Of a stretch of 64,000 nucleotides of DNA, positions 44,852-53,889 are shown one piece after another. The notes under the pieces were generated by a model, which did no database searches, was not told where the DNA came from, and worked only from the letters and a program-made list of their open reading frames with translations. The position numbers and the translations under genes were made by a program. Source of the DNA: Bradyrhizobium guangdongense (GTDB lineage: Bacteria; Pseudomonadota; Alphaproteobacteria; Rhizobiales; Xanthobacteraceae); NCBI RefSeq assembly GCF_004114975.1, contig NZ_CP030051.1:2542001-2606000 (forward strand), given 5' to 3'. Position 1 is the stretch's first letter. Every line of letters starts with the position of its first letter.

Positions 44852-44865
44852 TTGATCTTGGTCAA
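44852..44865. promoter_or_regulatory. FNR/FixK-type box between cytochrome c and FNR genes
   Basis: TTGATCTTGGTCAA. The centre is 63 bp upstream of the cytochrome c start and 79 bp upstream of the regulator start. It could be the point of auto-control of the regulator. Confidence 0.72.
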
Positions 44866-44937
44866 TCGCGTTTGGCGCAATGCAGTAAAATGCACTCCGC
44901 GCGGCGGGATCCGCCAGGGGCGAAACCGGGCGATCGA

Positions 44938-45660
44938 ATGGGTTGGATGAGGGCTTCTGTGACCATGATTGAGCCGAACGGTCATTCTTGCAGCGATTGT
45001 GCGGTCCGCGGCTTCGCGGTTTGCGCCTCGCTGGACCCGGCCGAGCTTGGGGAATTCGAGCATCTTGGGCGCCGCGTTCATTTCGCGACGGGAGAGACTG
45101 TGTTCTCAGAGGAGGACATCACGACCTCGTTCTTCAACCTGCTCGAAGGCGTCATGCGGCTCTACAAGCTGCTGCCCGATGGCCGCCGACAGATCGTGGG
45201 CTTTGCCCTGCCCGGGGATTTCCTGGGGATGAATATGTCGGGCCGCCACAATTTCTCGGCCGATGCGATTGGTGCGGTGACTGCGTGCCAGTTCGCGAAG
45301 GTGCCGTTTAGCCGCTTCATCGAAGACCGGCCGCATCTGCTTCAGCGGATCAATGAGCTCGCAATTCGCGAGTTGAGCCAAGCGCGTGACCACATGGTCC
45401 TGCTCGGCCGCCGCTCGGCGGACGAAAAGGTCGCGACGTTTCTGCTCGGCTGGCGCGAGCGGCTGATCGCGCTCAAGGGATCGTCGAATACCGTTCCCCT
45501 CCCGATGAGCCGGCAGGATATCGCCGACTATCTCGGCCTAACCATCGAGACCGTCAGCCGCACCTTCACCAAGCTGGAGCGGCATGGAGCGATCGAGATC
45601 ATCCATGGCGGAATCTGTCTGCGCGATCCCGCGCGAGTGGAGGCTTTGGCTGCGGCCTGA
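44938..45660 (+). CDS. FNR-type oxygen-sensing transcriptional regulator (Crp/Fnr family)
   Basis: A 240-residue Crp/Fnr protein. With the start at 44938, cysteines fall at 18, 21 and 29 (HSCSDCAVRGFAVC) and at 117 (TACQF). This matches the four cluster ligands of E. coli FNR (20, 23, 29, 122), so it should bind an oxygen-labile 4Fe-4S cluster. The HTH, MSRQDIADYLGLTIETVSRT, has the E-TVSR recognition helix that reads TTGA half-sites. In Bradyrhizobium relatives this class includes FnrN and AadR. Start at 44947 or 44965 is possible. Seven matching boxes lie in this window, one in front of this gene. Confidence 0.9.
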   Translation: MGWMRASVTMIEPNGHSCSDCAVRGFAVCASLDPAELGEFEHLGRRVHFATGETVFSEEDITTSFFNLLEGVMRLYKLLPDGRRQIVGFALPGDFLGMNMSGRHNFSADAIGAVTACQFAKVPFSRFIEDRPHLLQRINELAIRELSQARDHMVLLGRRSADEKVATFLLGWRERLIALKGSSNTVPLPMSRQDIADYLGLTIETVSRTFTKLERHGAIEIIHGGICLRDPARVEALAAA

Positions 45661-45692
45661 AGTTTGGTCTGCGCCGGAGCACTTGATACTTT

Positions 45693-45706
45693 TTGATCCG
45701 GATCAA
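45693..45706. promoter_or_regulatory. FNR/FixK-type box, perfect palindrome
   Basis: TTGATCCGGATCAA, a perfect 14-base palindrome. The centre is 62 bp upstream of the ATG of a 41-residue membrane protein. It sits 33 bp after the regulator gene stop. Confidence 0.72.
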
Positions 45707-45761
45707 TGACGCCGATGATCGGTCGCAAATAATGCCCAGAACAAGATATTGGGAGGGCACG

Positions 45762-45887
45762 ATGCCGACTGATGCGTTGCTAGTGACCATTGCGGTCGTG
45801 ACGATGTTTGTCGTATTCGCCGCGGCCTTGGCTTGGGCGGACCGACAGACCAGCGGAGTCCGGCTCGATTCGGATGCGAGGCGTTGA
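45762..45887 (+). CDS. 41-residue single-span membrane protein
   Basis: A short protein, MPTDALLVTIAVVTMFVVFA then AALAWADRQTSGVRLD, with one membrane helix at about residues 5-27. GGGAGGG lies seven bases before the ATG, which is the best ribosome site in the neighbourhood. A perfect FNR/FixK box stands upstream. Small oxygen-regulated proteins of this size can be accessory parts of terminal oxidases, but no match can be named here. Confidence 0.7.
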   Translation: MPTDALLVTIAVVTMFVVFAAALAWADRQTSGVRLDSDARR

Positions 45888-46565
45888 ATTTTCCGAGATC
45901 ATAGTCGTATGTTGACGCGCGCCTCAACTAATAACGGAACGGGGTGCAAAATGAGTCCAACATACTCGCCCAGGTCGAGGTTTTAGTAAGAGGGATATTA
46001 GAGCTCACGCCCCGGTGAATGCACCGCTGGTATGGCCGCGACTTTCGAGGACGCGCGTATGGCGTTTGAAAACTAATCGGCGATCCTCCTATCTAAGCGG
46101 ACGGAAGCCGGTTTCGAGGCATAGGGGGCGCGCGATACTGGACTGCGCGGATGTATGCTGCATGGGTAAAGAGCTAAAGCATGCCATCTACCGGCTTCCC
46201 AGCCCTGCCCGGAAATTTCCCAGGTGTTGCGTAGCCGCTGGCCCGGTGCGGCTCTGCTATGCCACCGCCTGATCAAACCGACCGACCACCGGCCTGTGAG
46301 AAGTGCACCCGGGGAATGGTGCCGCTGGGAGAATTGCGGGCAATCGCAAGTCGACCGGCGGTACATGTCTACAAATGCCTTGCCTGCCAGCGGATCGTTT
46401 CGGCGCCTGTGAGGGAATAAGGCGACCCGTGCGAAGACAACGCCGCCCGCTTAAACAATCGATGGACGGCCTGATCCAGTCCCGGGCGGCGATGACAAAT
46501 TACGGCGAACCCTCCCTGCGGCCGCTGCTAAAAGTCCACGAAGAACTTGATAGTGGCTGATGAAG
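45888..46565. other. Stretch without a recognised gene
   Basis: About 680 bases. Short open frames on both strands have no ribosome site, no family pattern and atypical amino-acid make-up. I see no repeat or terminator that I can support. Confidence 0.5.
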
Positions 46566-46700
46566 TTAGAAGCTAAATCCAGGGACGATGTCCCGAGCTA
46601 GCTTGAGCGCCGCGTCGGTATAGCGCCCGTAGGAATAGGCTCTGTGGAGTTGGGACAAGATCGTCAGTCCGATTAGCGCTATTGCAATGCCCTTAAGCAT
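46566..46700 (-). CDS. 44-residue single-span membrane protein
   Basis: Reads MLKGIAIALIGLTILSQLHR then AYSYGRYTDAALKLARDIVP. A single helix occupies residues 3-18 and the soluble tail holds the YxxGRYTDAAL pattern known to me from other short bradyrhizobial proteins. The start at 46700 gives a tidy protein; a longer frame to 46781 adds a non-typical Arg/His-rich N-terminus. Function unknown. Confidence 0.6.
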   Translation of the reverse strand: MLKGIAIALIGLTILSQLHRAYSYGRYTDAALKLARDIVPGFSF

Positions 46701-46971
46701 GGTCCTGAACCGGCTTGAATGAGGGTGCTCAAATTCAAAACGGCGATGGGGAGCTAGCCGGGCCCGGTATTCCCATTCCAAGTGCCATAACCAGCGGCAA
46801 TCGGCACGCGCTCATCTTACGCGTACAGAAACTAAGGAACCATTTCCGCACCACCGTTGCCGCTGGAGCGGGGGGCTCCTCTCGAGCTCGGCGGCTACGC
46901 AGCTCAAACAATAAGCGCCATTGACTGGCGTGGTACTGCAAAGTTAGCCATTCGGCCGCGCCTCAGAGTAG

Positions 46972-47268
46972 CATGCTGCTACCACGAAGTTCGCAGCCGC
47001 TCACCCACTCACCGAGCCAGAGACCGCCGCCCGCAAGCTCCTCGAGATCGCCAGCGGAATTGAACCGCTACAGGACGGCCGCATCTTCATCGAGCTGGTC
47101 AAAGTGCCCTTCCTCCGGCGCCAGCGGCGAGGAGTTCAGGGCCGGAATGGCACGCGGTGAGGGGGGCTAGATCTGCATGAGTCCGGAACCTATGTCCGGC
47201 TCAAGGCCGGCGGCGCCGGCGCCCATTTGAATGCGGAATTCGCGAAGGGCGCGGGCGCTAGCTTCTGA
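46972..47268 (+). pseudogene. Decayed small conserved protein gene
   Basis: The stretch reads KFAAAHPLTEPETAARKLLE, then IASGIEPLQDGRIFIELVKV, in one frame (46987-47110). After a shift it reads ASGEEFRAGMARGEGG, and after a further shift LDLHESGTYVRLKAGGAGAH. A conserved bradyrhizobial family of about 90 residues has this order (LTEPETAARKL, DGRIFIELVN, EFRAG, WLHESGTYVK). Two frameshifts and the loss of a Trp codon indicate a dead gene. The family is known to me by pattern only. Confidence 0.55.
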
Positions 47269-47465
47269 AGGCCAAGCGGTCACATTAGGATCATTGCGAG
47301 CATTTTACGAGGGTAGCCCATTGCTCTGACCTCGACCGGGCCAAACCGTCGCGATCTCTGCTTTGATGCTAGAAGCCCCCTCCCGGACATATCCCAGTTT
47401 GACCCGCAGCCGAACTCCCTTCGAACGCAGCACGTGAGTGCCAGGGCCCGGCGGTGCTGGCTTGC

Positions 47466-49154
47466 TCAGGCCGCTCTTATCGTCGTCGCAAACCGCTTGA
47501 CAGCTTGGGCCAGCCGTTCGGTTTCGTTGCTTAGCGCCTCCGAGGCTCCGTGCACTTTGTCCGCAGCTTCGCCAGTTTCGACGGCGCCACGGCTCACGCG
47601 ACCGACGTTATTCACGACCTCGTCGCTGCCGTCCGCTGCCTGCTGAACGTTGCGGGCGATTTCTTGCGTCGCCGCACCTTGTTCCTCCACCGCGGCCGCG
47701 ATGGTCGCAGAAATCTCCGAGATGCGGTTGATAGTGCCGCTGATCTCCCTGATCGCCTCGACCGAGTCTTCGGTGACGGCCTGCATTTGGGTGATCTGGC
47801 TGCCGATCTCGTCCGTGGCTTTTGCGGTTTGTGCTGACAGTGCTTTGACCTCGGACGCCACGACGGCGAAACCGCGGCCGGCATCACCCGCGCGTGCCGC
47901 CTCGATGGTGGCATTCAGGGCTAGCAGGTTGGTCTGCTCGGCCACCGCGGTGATCATCTTTACAACCTCGCCGATACGACCCGCGGCCCCAGAGAGCGCT
48001 GTCACAAGTTCGTTGGTGCGCTGCGCCTGTCCGACGGCGGCGCTCGCGATGCGGTTGGCCTCCTCGACATGACGGCCAATCTCGCAGATCGAAGCCGCCA
48101 TCTCCTCTGAAGCCGCCGCAGCGGATCCCACGCTCCTCGACGATCGCTCGGAGGCAACGGCAACGCCCTCTGACAGCGTTCGTGTCGAGCGGGCGGATTC
48201 GGTGAGGGTGGCGGCGGCTGACTCGATGTCGGCTGAGACCGAAGAGACGGCTTTCACGACGCCCCCAATCGTGGCCTCGAACTCGTCTGCCACCCTCGCG
48301 AACTGGGCCTTACGCTCCTCTTCGGCGCGAGCGCGCTGAGAAGCCTCATCGACCTCCATGTCGCGAACGCGCCGCGCGTTGTCCTTGAACACCTGCACGG
48401 CGCGCGCCATAGCGCCGATCTCGTCGTGGCGCGAGGCTGAGGGGATCGATACGTCGAGATCGCCGCCGGCAAGCTTCTCCATCGCAGAAGTCATTGCGCC
48501 GATCGGGCGCACAACGCCGCGCACCAGAACCAGAAGACCGGCGCAGATGGCGAACGCTACCAGGGCCGACACGATCCACATCACAATCGAAAGGGTGCTG
48601 ACCGTTGACGCCGCGCTGGCCTCGGTGGCTGTGTTTGCATCGGTCGTCTTCTTGACGATGTTGTCGATGATGGCTCGGTGCGCCTTGTAGGACGAGGCCG
48701 CCGCCTCATAGGCTTTCAACGCACTATCGGCTTTGCCCATCGCAAGCGACGGCAACAGGCCTTGCTCGACTGCGTTCCAGAATTTCTTCACCTCAGCATC
48801 GGACTTGTCGACCAGCAAGGATTTGAGTGCCGGATCCAGTTCGGACTCCAACCAGAATTCGCGGCGCTCGTCGTAGTCCTTGCGCAGTTGGCTAAGCCGC
48901 TCACGGCGCTCCGCAAGCGACGCCGGATCCCGGATGGCCAGAGTAGCCTCGAGGTAGGCTTCGATGACGTACTCCGGGGGCGGAAGGATGTCGGCCACCA
49001 AGTCGTTGCCGAGCTTGATCGTATCATAGAGCGGACCGCCAACCTTGATGTGCTGAACGGCGTAGTTGCTAGTGCCAATGACGGCGGCGAGCCCCAGAAC
49101 AAGAATGATTCCGAAAACGACTATCCCGCGCGAAATGGTCATGCGAAGCGACAT
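47466..49154 (-). CDS. Methyl-accepting chemotaxis protein
   Basis: A 562-residue chemoreceptor. The first membrane helix is at about residues 9-29 ([20 protein letters not shown]). A periplasmic helical sensor domain follows to about residue 185. The second helix is at about 187-212 ([20 protein letters not shown]), then HAMP ([20 protein letters not shown]) and a signalling domain with the tip [20 protein letters not shown] then [20 protein letters not shown]. The start at 49154 follows GGGGTG. No che genes are beside it. The ligand is unknown. Confidence 0.9.
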   Translation of the reverse strand: MSLRMTISRGIVVFGIILVLGLAAVIGTSNYAVQHIKVGGPLYDTIKLGNDLVADILPPPEYVIEAYLEATLAIRDPASLAERRERLSQLRKDYDERREFWLESELDPALKSLLVDKSDAEVKKFWNAVEQGLLPSLAMGKADSALKAYEAAASSYKAHRAIIDNIVKKTTDANTATEASAASTVSTLSIVMWIVSALVAFAICAGLLVLVRGVVRPIGAMTSAMEKLAGGDLDVSIPSASRHDEIGAMARAVQVFKDNARRVRDMEVDEASQRARAEEERKAQFARVADEFEATIGGVVKAVSSVSADIESAAATLTESARSTRTLSEGVAVASERSSRSVGSAAAASEEMAASICEIGRHVEEANRIASAAVGQAQRTNELVTALSGAAGRIGEVVKMITAVAEQTNLLALNATIEAARAGDAGRGFAVVASEVKALSAQTAKATDEIGSQITQMQAVTEDSVEAIREISGTINRISEISATIAAAVEEQGAATQEIARNVQQAADGSDEVVNNVGRVSRGAVETGEAADKVHGASEALSNETERLAQAVKRFATTIRAA

Positions 49155-49500
49155 GGTGCACCCCAAATGATAGGCCGGCAGGGTGAAATATATTCGCTCC
49201 CCGTTAACCGGCCATTTCGCAGGCTATCGGAATTGTGCAATCCGGGCCCTTAAGGGGAAGTCTCAAGCCAAAAGCGTTGGCGCGGCCCTGCTGCAACGCG
49301 AATTAATTTCCTCCTGATCGTTTGAGTCGGCAGACGAGTCGGTGCGCCTTGGAAGCCTCTCAGGACCGGCTCAACTGGACTCGGCGGAGAAGTGATCGCC
49401 GCAACTTCCGCTTCCCACCCATAGCGAGCGGACATGAGGAATGTCGCGTTATGAGTCTTCTGAGACGAGGCGCCTCGGCAGAGGCCCACTTTGCGAAGGA
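49155..49500. other. Stretch without a recognised gene
   Basis: About 345 bases between the receptor gene start and a decayed gene. Likely holds the receptor promoter on the minus strand, but I cannot point to a clear -35/-10 pair. Confidence 0.4.
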
Positions 49501-49738
49501 CTAAACCGCTTCGACTTTTTCGAGAAAATCACCGATGTATTTCAGGTAAACCTTTCGTGCGACCGCATCCGACGGGTCGGCGATGACGGTTTGAGGTGGC
49601 GGAGCCCCGACGTGTTTCCTTGGCTTTCAAGGCCGAAAGCGAGGAGGTCCGCTGCTTCGGAGTTTCGCTGCTGATGCGCATGACTGCATCATGGTTTGGG
49701 TCTTTGGACCCACCGAATACAAGGTTGTGGCGGGACAT
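49501..49738 (-). pseudogene. Possible decayed small gene
   Basis: One frame begins MSRHNLVFGGSKDPNHDAVM (from 49738) and runs on in Arg/Ser-rich sequence. Another frame ends in VIADPSDAVARKVYLKYIGD then FLEKVEAV before a stop at 49501. The last part looks like a real protein tail, with normal alphaproteobacterial codon bias. Together they suggest a small gene with a frameshift. No family is recognised. Confidence 0.3.
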
Positions 49739-49938
49739 GGCGTGCTCCTTGTCTTTGGCGCCCCTTGCCAGCTTCGCTTGCTGGCAGGGCGGGAGCACGG
49801 CCGGACCATCCCATTTGGGGACATTCCCGCTGCGGTGTTTCGGAAGAAGCACCACGGGAGTAGCCGTGGCAATCCAGATTGCCTCGCCAGGCCTCCGATA
49901 AGAGCCACGGTATTCGCTGCCTGACCAAGTCAGAAGGA

Positions 49939-50988
49939 TCAGGGATTGAGTTGTCCACTGGGAGTAGAACGTGAAATTTCCAGCTCTTCCTCGTTCATGT
50001 CTGCAGAGACATCTGCAAACAGAGGCGTGCTGAGATAGCGCTCGCCTGTGTCGGGAAGCATGCAGAGAATATTGGCTCCCTTCTCAGCCTCGGCGGCAAT
50101 CTTCAGCGCGCCAGCAAAGGTCGCGCCGGAGGTGATGCCAACAAAGATGCCTTCTTTCGTCGCGAGATCCTTGCTGCAGCGAAGAGCGTCGGGGCCCGAA
50201 ATCGACAAGATCCGATCGATCGTTTTCGTCGCAACGACGTCATCGGTAAGTTTTGGAATAAAATCCGGCGTCCAGCCCTGCATTGGATGCGGCTTGAATG
50301 TCGGATGCGGTGCTGCCGGAGTGCCATCTGAATTCCGCGATTGAGAGATGCCACTGGCCAGCAGCTGGGCGTCCTGGGGCTCGCAGACGATAATCTTGGT
50401 TTCGGGACGCTCCTTGGCAAGCACCCGTGCGACTCCCTTTAATGTTCCGCCAGTCCCATAGCCCGTCACCCAGTAGTCCAACCGATCCCCTGCGAAGTCA
50501 TCCAGTATTTCGCGCGCGGTCGTCTGCGAGTGCATATCGGGATTGGCCTCGTTTTCGAATTGCCGCGTCATGAACCAGCCATGTGCCTTAGCAAGCTCGA
50601 TGGTCTTGTTGATCATTCCAACTGCTCGCTCGGCGGCAGGCGTAACGATAACTTTCGCGCCCAAGAACCGCATGAGCTTGCGTCGCTCGACGCTAAACGG
50701 CTCGGCCATGGTGATCACAAGCGGGTATCCCTTGGCGGCGCAAACCATGGCGAGGCCGATTCCCGTATTCCCGCTTGTCGCCTCTATGACCGTCTGTCCG
50801 GGCTTGAGTTCTCCCGATCTTTCCGCAGCCTCGATGACGCCAAGGGCCAACCGGTCCTTCACTGAACCGAGTGGATTGAAGGCTTCGACTTTCACAAAAA
50901 GGTTCACGCCCTCAGGCGCGAGACGATTGATCCGCACGACCGGCGTGTTGCCCACCGTCTCGAGAATGTTTTGATATTTCCGCCCCAT
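49939..50988 (-). CDS. cysK: Cysteine synthase A (O-acetylserine sulfhydrylase)
   Basis: A 349-residue pyridoxal-phosphate enzyme that makes cysteine from O-acetylserine and sulfide. The lysine site is in NPLGSVKDRLALG, the substrate loop is VIEATSGNTGIGLAMVCAAK, the phosphate loop is GYGTGGTLKG and the late GITSGATF holds the serine near the pyridine ring. The start at 50988 (MGRKYQNILE) has GAGGTGAG upstream; the 24-residue longer frame is rejected. The C-terminal tail (about 20 residues, rich in Glu and Ser) is longer than usual. A stand-alone gene, divergent from the cyclase-TPR gene. Confidence 0.92.
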   Translation of the reverse strand: MGRKYQNILETVGNTPVVRINRLAPEGVNLFVKVEAFNPLGSVKDRLALGVIEAAERSGELKPGQTVIEATSGNTGIGLAMVCAAKGYPLVITMAEPFSVERRKLMRFLGAKVIVTPAAERAVGMINKTIELAKAHGWFMTRQFENEANPDMHSQTTAREILDDFAGDRLDYWVTGYGTGGTLKGVARVLAKERPETKIIVCEPQDAQLLASGISQSRNSDGTPAAPHPTFKPHPMQGWTPDFIPKLTDDVVATKTIDRILSISGPDALRCSKDLATKEGIFVGITSGATFAGALKIAAEAEKGANILCMLPDTGERYLSTPLFADVSADMNEEELEISRSTPSGQLNP

Positions 50989-51184
50989 GCTCACCTCAAT
51001 TCGAGAATTCTGAAGCAAAGAAGATCTCGAGAGCCTCGAACGCTCCCCAAATAGTCCCAAATAACAATCAAAGTGAATGCTCCGCAGGGCTCGTCAACCT
51101 GCGGGAGAATTTAAACATAGTAGCTGGCGTGAAGGCCGTCGTCCATGCTTTGATGCAGCGATATGTTTGACGCTGGGGACCACT

Positions 51185-52966
51185 TTGCCCAAAGAGCCCG
51201 TACAGCGACGACTTGCGGCGGTGCTGGCAGCGGATGTCGCTGGTTATAGCCGGCTGATGGGCCGCGATGAGGAGCGCACCCTCGCGCAGCTGAAGACATT
51301 ACGAAAAACCCTCGTCGATCCCACCATCGGTGCGTACCGGGGGCGCATCGTCAAGACCACCGGCGACGGCATGCTGGTCGAGTTTGCCAGCGTAGTCGAC
51401 GCTGCAAGATGTGCAGTGGAGATCCAGCGTGGCATGGCCGTGCAAAATGCCGAAGTTCCGAAGGATGTCCGGATCGAATTCCGCATCGGAATTCATGTCG
51501 GGGACATCATTATTGATGACAACGATATCTTCGGTGACGGCGTCAATATCGCAGCGCGCCTCGAGGGAATTGCAGAGCCCGGCGGCGTCTGCATCTCTGA
51601 TGATGCGCACAGGCAAATCAAAGGAAAGACCGACATCGTCTTCGATGATATCGGCGAGCAGACTTTAAAGAACATAACCGAGCTGATGCGCGCCTGGCAC
51701 ATCCGGCTTGCTGGTGAAGTGGGTCCTACAATCCGCCAGAACGCGCCTTCAATACGCAATCAAAATCTGCCGATCCCCGACAAGCCGTCCATTGTCGTTT
51801 TGCCCTTCGAAAACATGTCGGCCGAACCGGGCCAGGACTACCTCGCCGATGGAATCGTCGAAGCGATTACGGCGGCGCTTTCGTGCATTCGTTCGTTTTT
51901 CGTCATCGCGCGCAGTTCGGCCTTCACCTACAAGGGCCGCGCGACAGATGCGAGGTGTATCGGCAAGGAATTGGGCGTCGCGTATTTGCTCGAGGGTAGT
52001 GTGCAGAAAGCCGGAAATCGGCTCCGCATTATTGTGCAGCTCATCGAGACGGAGGGGGGCGCTCATGTCTGGAGTTCGCGCTTTGATGGCGCAGTCGACC
52101 AGTTTTTTGATCTCGAGGACCGAATTACGGAACAAGTTGCAGGTGCCTTGCAGCCTTCGATCCGCATCGCTGAGATCGAGCGGTCGCGACGGAAGCGGCC
52201 ACAGGATCTCGGCAGCTATGACTACACGATGCGGGCTATGCCTCACGTCTGGGCACTTGAGAAGGACGAAAGTGCGACGGCCCTGGACCTTCTGGAAAGG
52301 GCTCTCGCAATTGATCCTCAATACCCCCTGGCCTTATCGCTCGCTGGTTGGTGCCACGCCCAGCGATCGGTCTACAATTGGGCGGAGGATGTCGCCGCGA
52401 GCCAGGCACTGGCGCGGTCCCTTGCCGAGCGCGCGGCAGAAATGAGCGGAGCCGATCCCATCATCTTGGCGGTCCTCGGCGCAGTACACACCTTCGTCCG
52501 CAATTATGGTACCGCACGTATGCTGCTCGAGCGTGCCGTCGCGCTTGATCCCAATGCCGCGTGGGCCTGGAGCAGGCTCGGATGGCTCGAAAACTATGCC
52601 GATCAACCGGAAAAGGCCATCGCCAATTTCGAACGGGCCCTGCGCCTGAGCCCCATCGACCCCATGAATTTCAACAACTACGTAGGTATCGGCTCGGCGC
52701 ATGAAATCGCGCAAGAATATGATGAGGCTGCCGCGTACTACCGACGCGCCCTCGAGGAGCGGCCAAACGCCAGTTGGATCTATCGCAATCTAGCAGCAGT
52801 TCTGTCGGGAGCCGGCCGGGTCGAAGAGGCGAAGGAGGTCTTTGCCAAGTTAATGCATCACTACCCGGATTTGACGATCTCGAAGTTCAAACAAGCCATG
52901 GTGTTTTCTCCTGCGGTCCTCAATCGCATGGGAGAGAATCTCAGGAAGCTCGGCTTGCCCGAGTGA
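51185..52966 (+). CDS. Adenylate/guanylate cyclase-domain protein with TolB-like and TPR regions
   Basis: A 593-residue protein. The class III cyclase domain is at about residues 6-165 (QRRLAAVLAADVAGYSRLMG, KTTGDGMLVEF, GDGVNIAARLE). Next comes a TolB-N-like part (SIVVLPFENMSAEPGQDYLA, AYLLEGSVQKAGNRLRI) and then TPR repeats from about 400 (ALDLLERALAIDPQYPLALS, GTARMLLERAVALDPNAAWA, AIANFERALRLSPIDPMNFN). TTG at 51185 sits just before the conserved domain; ATG at 51077 is the alternative. This family is abundant in Bradyrhizobium; whether it makes cAMP cannot be told from sequence. Confidence 0.84.
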   Translation: MPKEPVQRRLAAVLAADVAGYSRLMGRDEERTLAQLKTLRKTLVDPTIGAYRGRIVKTTGDGMLVEFASVVDAARCAVEIQRGMAVQNAEVPKDVRIEFRIGIHVGDIIIDDNDIFGDGVNIAARLEGIAEPGGVCISDDAHRQIKGKTDIVFDDIGEQTLKNITELMRAWHIRLAGEVGPTIRQNAPSIRNQNLPIPDKPSIVVLPFENMSAEPGQDYLADGIVEAITAALSCIRSFFVIARSSAFTYKGRATDARCIGKELGVAYLLEGSVQKAGNRLRIIVQLIETEGGAHVWSSRFDGAVDQFFDLEDRITEQVAGALQPSIRIAEIERSRRKRPQDLGSYDYTMRAMPHVWALEKDESATALDLLERALAIDPQYPLALSLAGWCHAQRSVYNWAEDVAASQALARSLAERAAEMSGADPIILAVLGAVHTFVRNYGTARMLLERAVALDPNAAWAWSRLGWLENYADQPEKAIANFERALRLSPIDPMNFNNYVGIGSAHEIAQEYDEAAAYYRRALEERPNASWIYRNLAAVLSGAGRVEEAKEVFAKLMHHYPDLTISKFKQAMVFSPAVLNRMGENLRKLGLPE

Positions 52967-53152
52967 TCAGACCGGTGGTTTATCAGGCAGAGCCGTGACG
53001 GCGTCCAAACCGCGAGCCTGCGCGGGACCGACTTCCAGTAGAACCCAGCTTAGCACAAAGACTAGTCCGAGCCCGATCACGCAGAAGCTGGCAAGTACGA
53101 TGATCCAGGGCCAGAGAGGATGGTGCAGCCTGTCTTCGTGTGAGGCGGACAT
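52967..53152 (-). CDS. 61-residue membrane protein with HPLWPWI motif (paralogue 1)
   Basis: Reads MSASHEDRLHHPLWPWIIVL then ASFCVIGLGLVFVLSWVLLE. One membrane helix follows the HPLWPWI motif, and the soluble tail is about 20 residues. The gene at 55950 shares HPLWPWI, a GLGxxFVLSW stretch and the spacing, so the two are paralogues. Its stop lies directly against the cyclase-TPR stop (convergent). A GTG start at 53164 is possible. Function unknown. Confidence 0.65.
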   Translation of the reverse strand: MSASHEDRLHHPLWPWIIVLASFCVIGLGLVFVLSWVLLEVGPAQARGLDAVTALPDKPPV

Positions 53153-53423
53153 TGTCTGGCTCACCGCTTATCGGATGTACGCCGCAGTGCTTGCCGGCTT
53201 AAGTTAACGGTGAGCACCGCGAACATGACCAGCCACGCGCATGCGGTCAGGAGAGCTGAAGCGATGGCACGCATCCCAACCTCCCATGGGAGAGGCCGCT
53301 GCGTGTTGGGTGGGTCGACAGCGGCTCCGTGTATGGCCGCTGCTTGTGGGAAGCACCATTGGGGACTACGCGGCCACGGTTACTATAGGCCACTCAATCG
53401 GCGCGCCAACTTAAGACCAGTAT

Positions 53424-53500
53424 TAAGCTTGATGCCCGTCCTCAGGGTTAATTCTGGAACGCGCTAACAAAAAGACCGCCAGAAGGCGATCTCTCTGATC
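53424..53500. repeat. Intergenic repeat unit, copy 1 (partner at 57243)
   Basis: Shares TTGATGCCCG, GGGTTAATTCTGGAAC, CGCTAAC, AAAGACCGCC and GAAGGCG with 57243-57318, in the same order and spacing, and contains the terminator hairpin. A third partial hit, TTAAGCTTGATGCC, is at 56329. Confidence 0.65.
53466..53492 (-). terminator. Intrinsic terminator (minus strand)
   Basis: On the minus strand the RNA reads AGAUCGCC, a UUCU loop, GGCGGUCU, and then a run of U (UUUUUG). One G-U pair is in the stem. It follows the PEP-CTERM-like tail at 53518 and matches the one at 57287 in sequence. Confidence 0.7.
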
Positions 53501-53517
53501 CGCTGAAGCAGCGGGGA

Positions 53518-53614
53518 TTAAGCTACGCGGACGTCGACGTTCTTCCGGCGATAGGCCATGAAGCAAACACCGAAGAAGCCGATAACCATCATCAGTTGCT
53601 CGGCTGGTGCGCGA
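53518..53614 (-). pseudogene. PEP-CTERM-like C-terminal tail remnant
   Basis: The minus strand reads RAPAEQLMMVIGFFGVCFMA then YRRKNVDVRVA and stops at 53518. The hydrophobic stretch followed by YRRKN is the hallmark of a PEP-CTERM sorting tail, but the body of such a protein is absent and the PEP triad is replaced. It could also be a tiny protein starting at the double ATG (MMVIGFFG). The tail is followed by an intrinsic terminator. Confidence 0.5.
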
Positions 53615-53631
53615 TATCTCAGGTTGATTGG

Positions 53632-53889
53632 TTAGGGCAGAACCGTCTCTGCGGAGGCGAAAGCGATCCCGATCCGCTTGCTCGAGCGCCACACAGCTCG
53701 ACATTCCCGTCGCAAATCCGCAGTCGGAATGCTCAAAGTGAACTCGTGCGGAATTCCGATCTGGCTTGGCACCTCAAGGTGCGCCCCCGCATCTGAGAGA
53801 TCGCGGACGACGCAGCTGAAGGCGCCCGCCGGCGACTCGATGATAGCGGCCCTGAAGACGCGCCGCCGGCGTATCCTGCGCTTTTCCAT
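53632..53889 (-). CDS. PilZ-domain protein
   Basis: An 85-residue PilZ-like protein. The N-terminal basic motif is EKRRIRRRRVFRAAI and the second motif is VRDLSDAGAHLEV, which match the RxxxR and DxSxxG binding parts for cyclic di-GMP. The start at 53889 (MEKRRIRRRRVF) is favoured; a longer frame to 53967 has no ribosome site. A second PilZ-like protein is at 56435. Role is probably a cyclic di-GMP effector, but stand-alone PilZ proteins of this group can lack binding. Confidence 0.72.
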   Translation of the reverse strand: MEKRRIRRRRVFRAAIIESPAGAFSCVVRDLSDAGAHLEVPSQIGIPHEFTLSIPTADLRRECRAVWRSSKRIGIAFASAETVLP

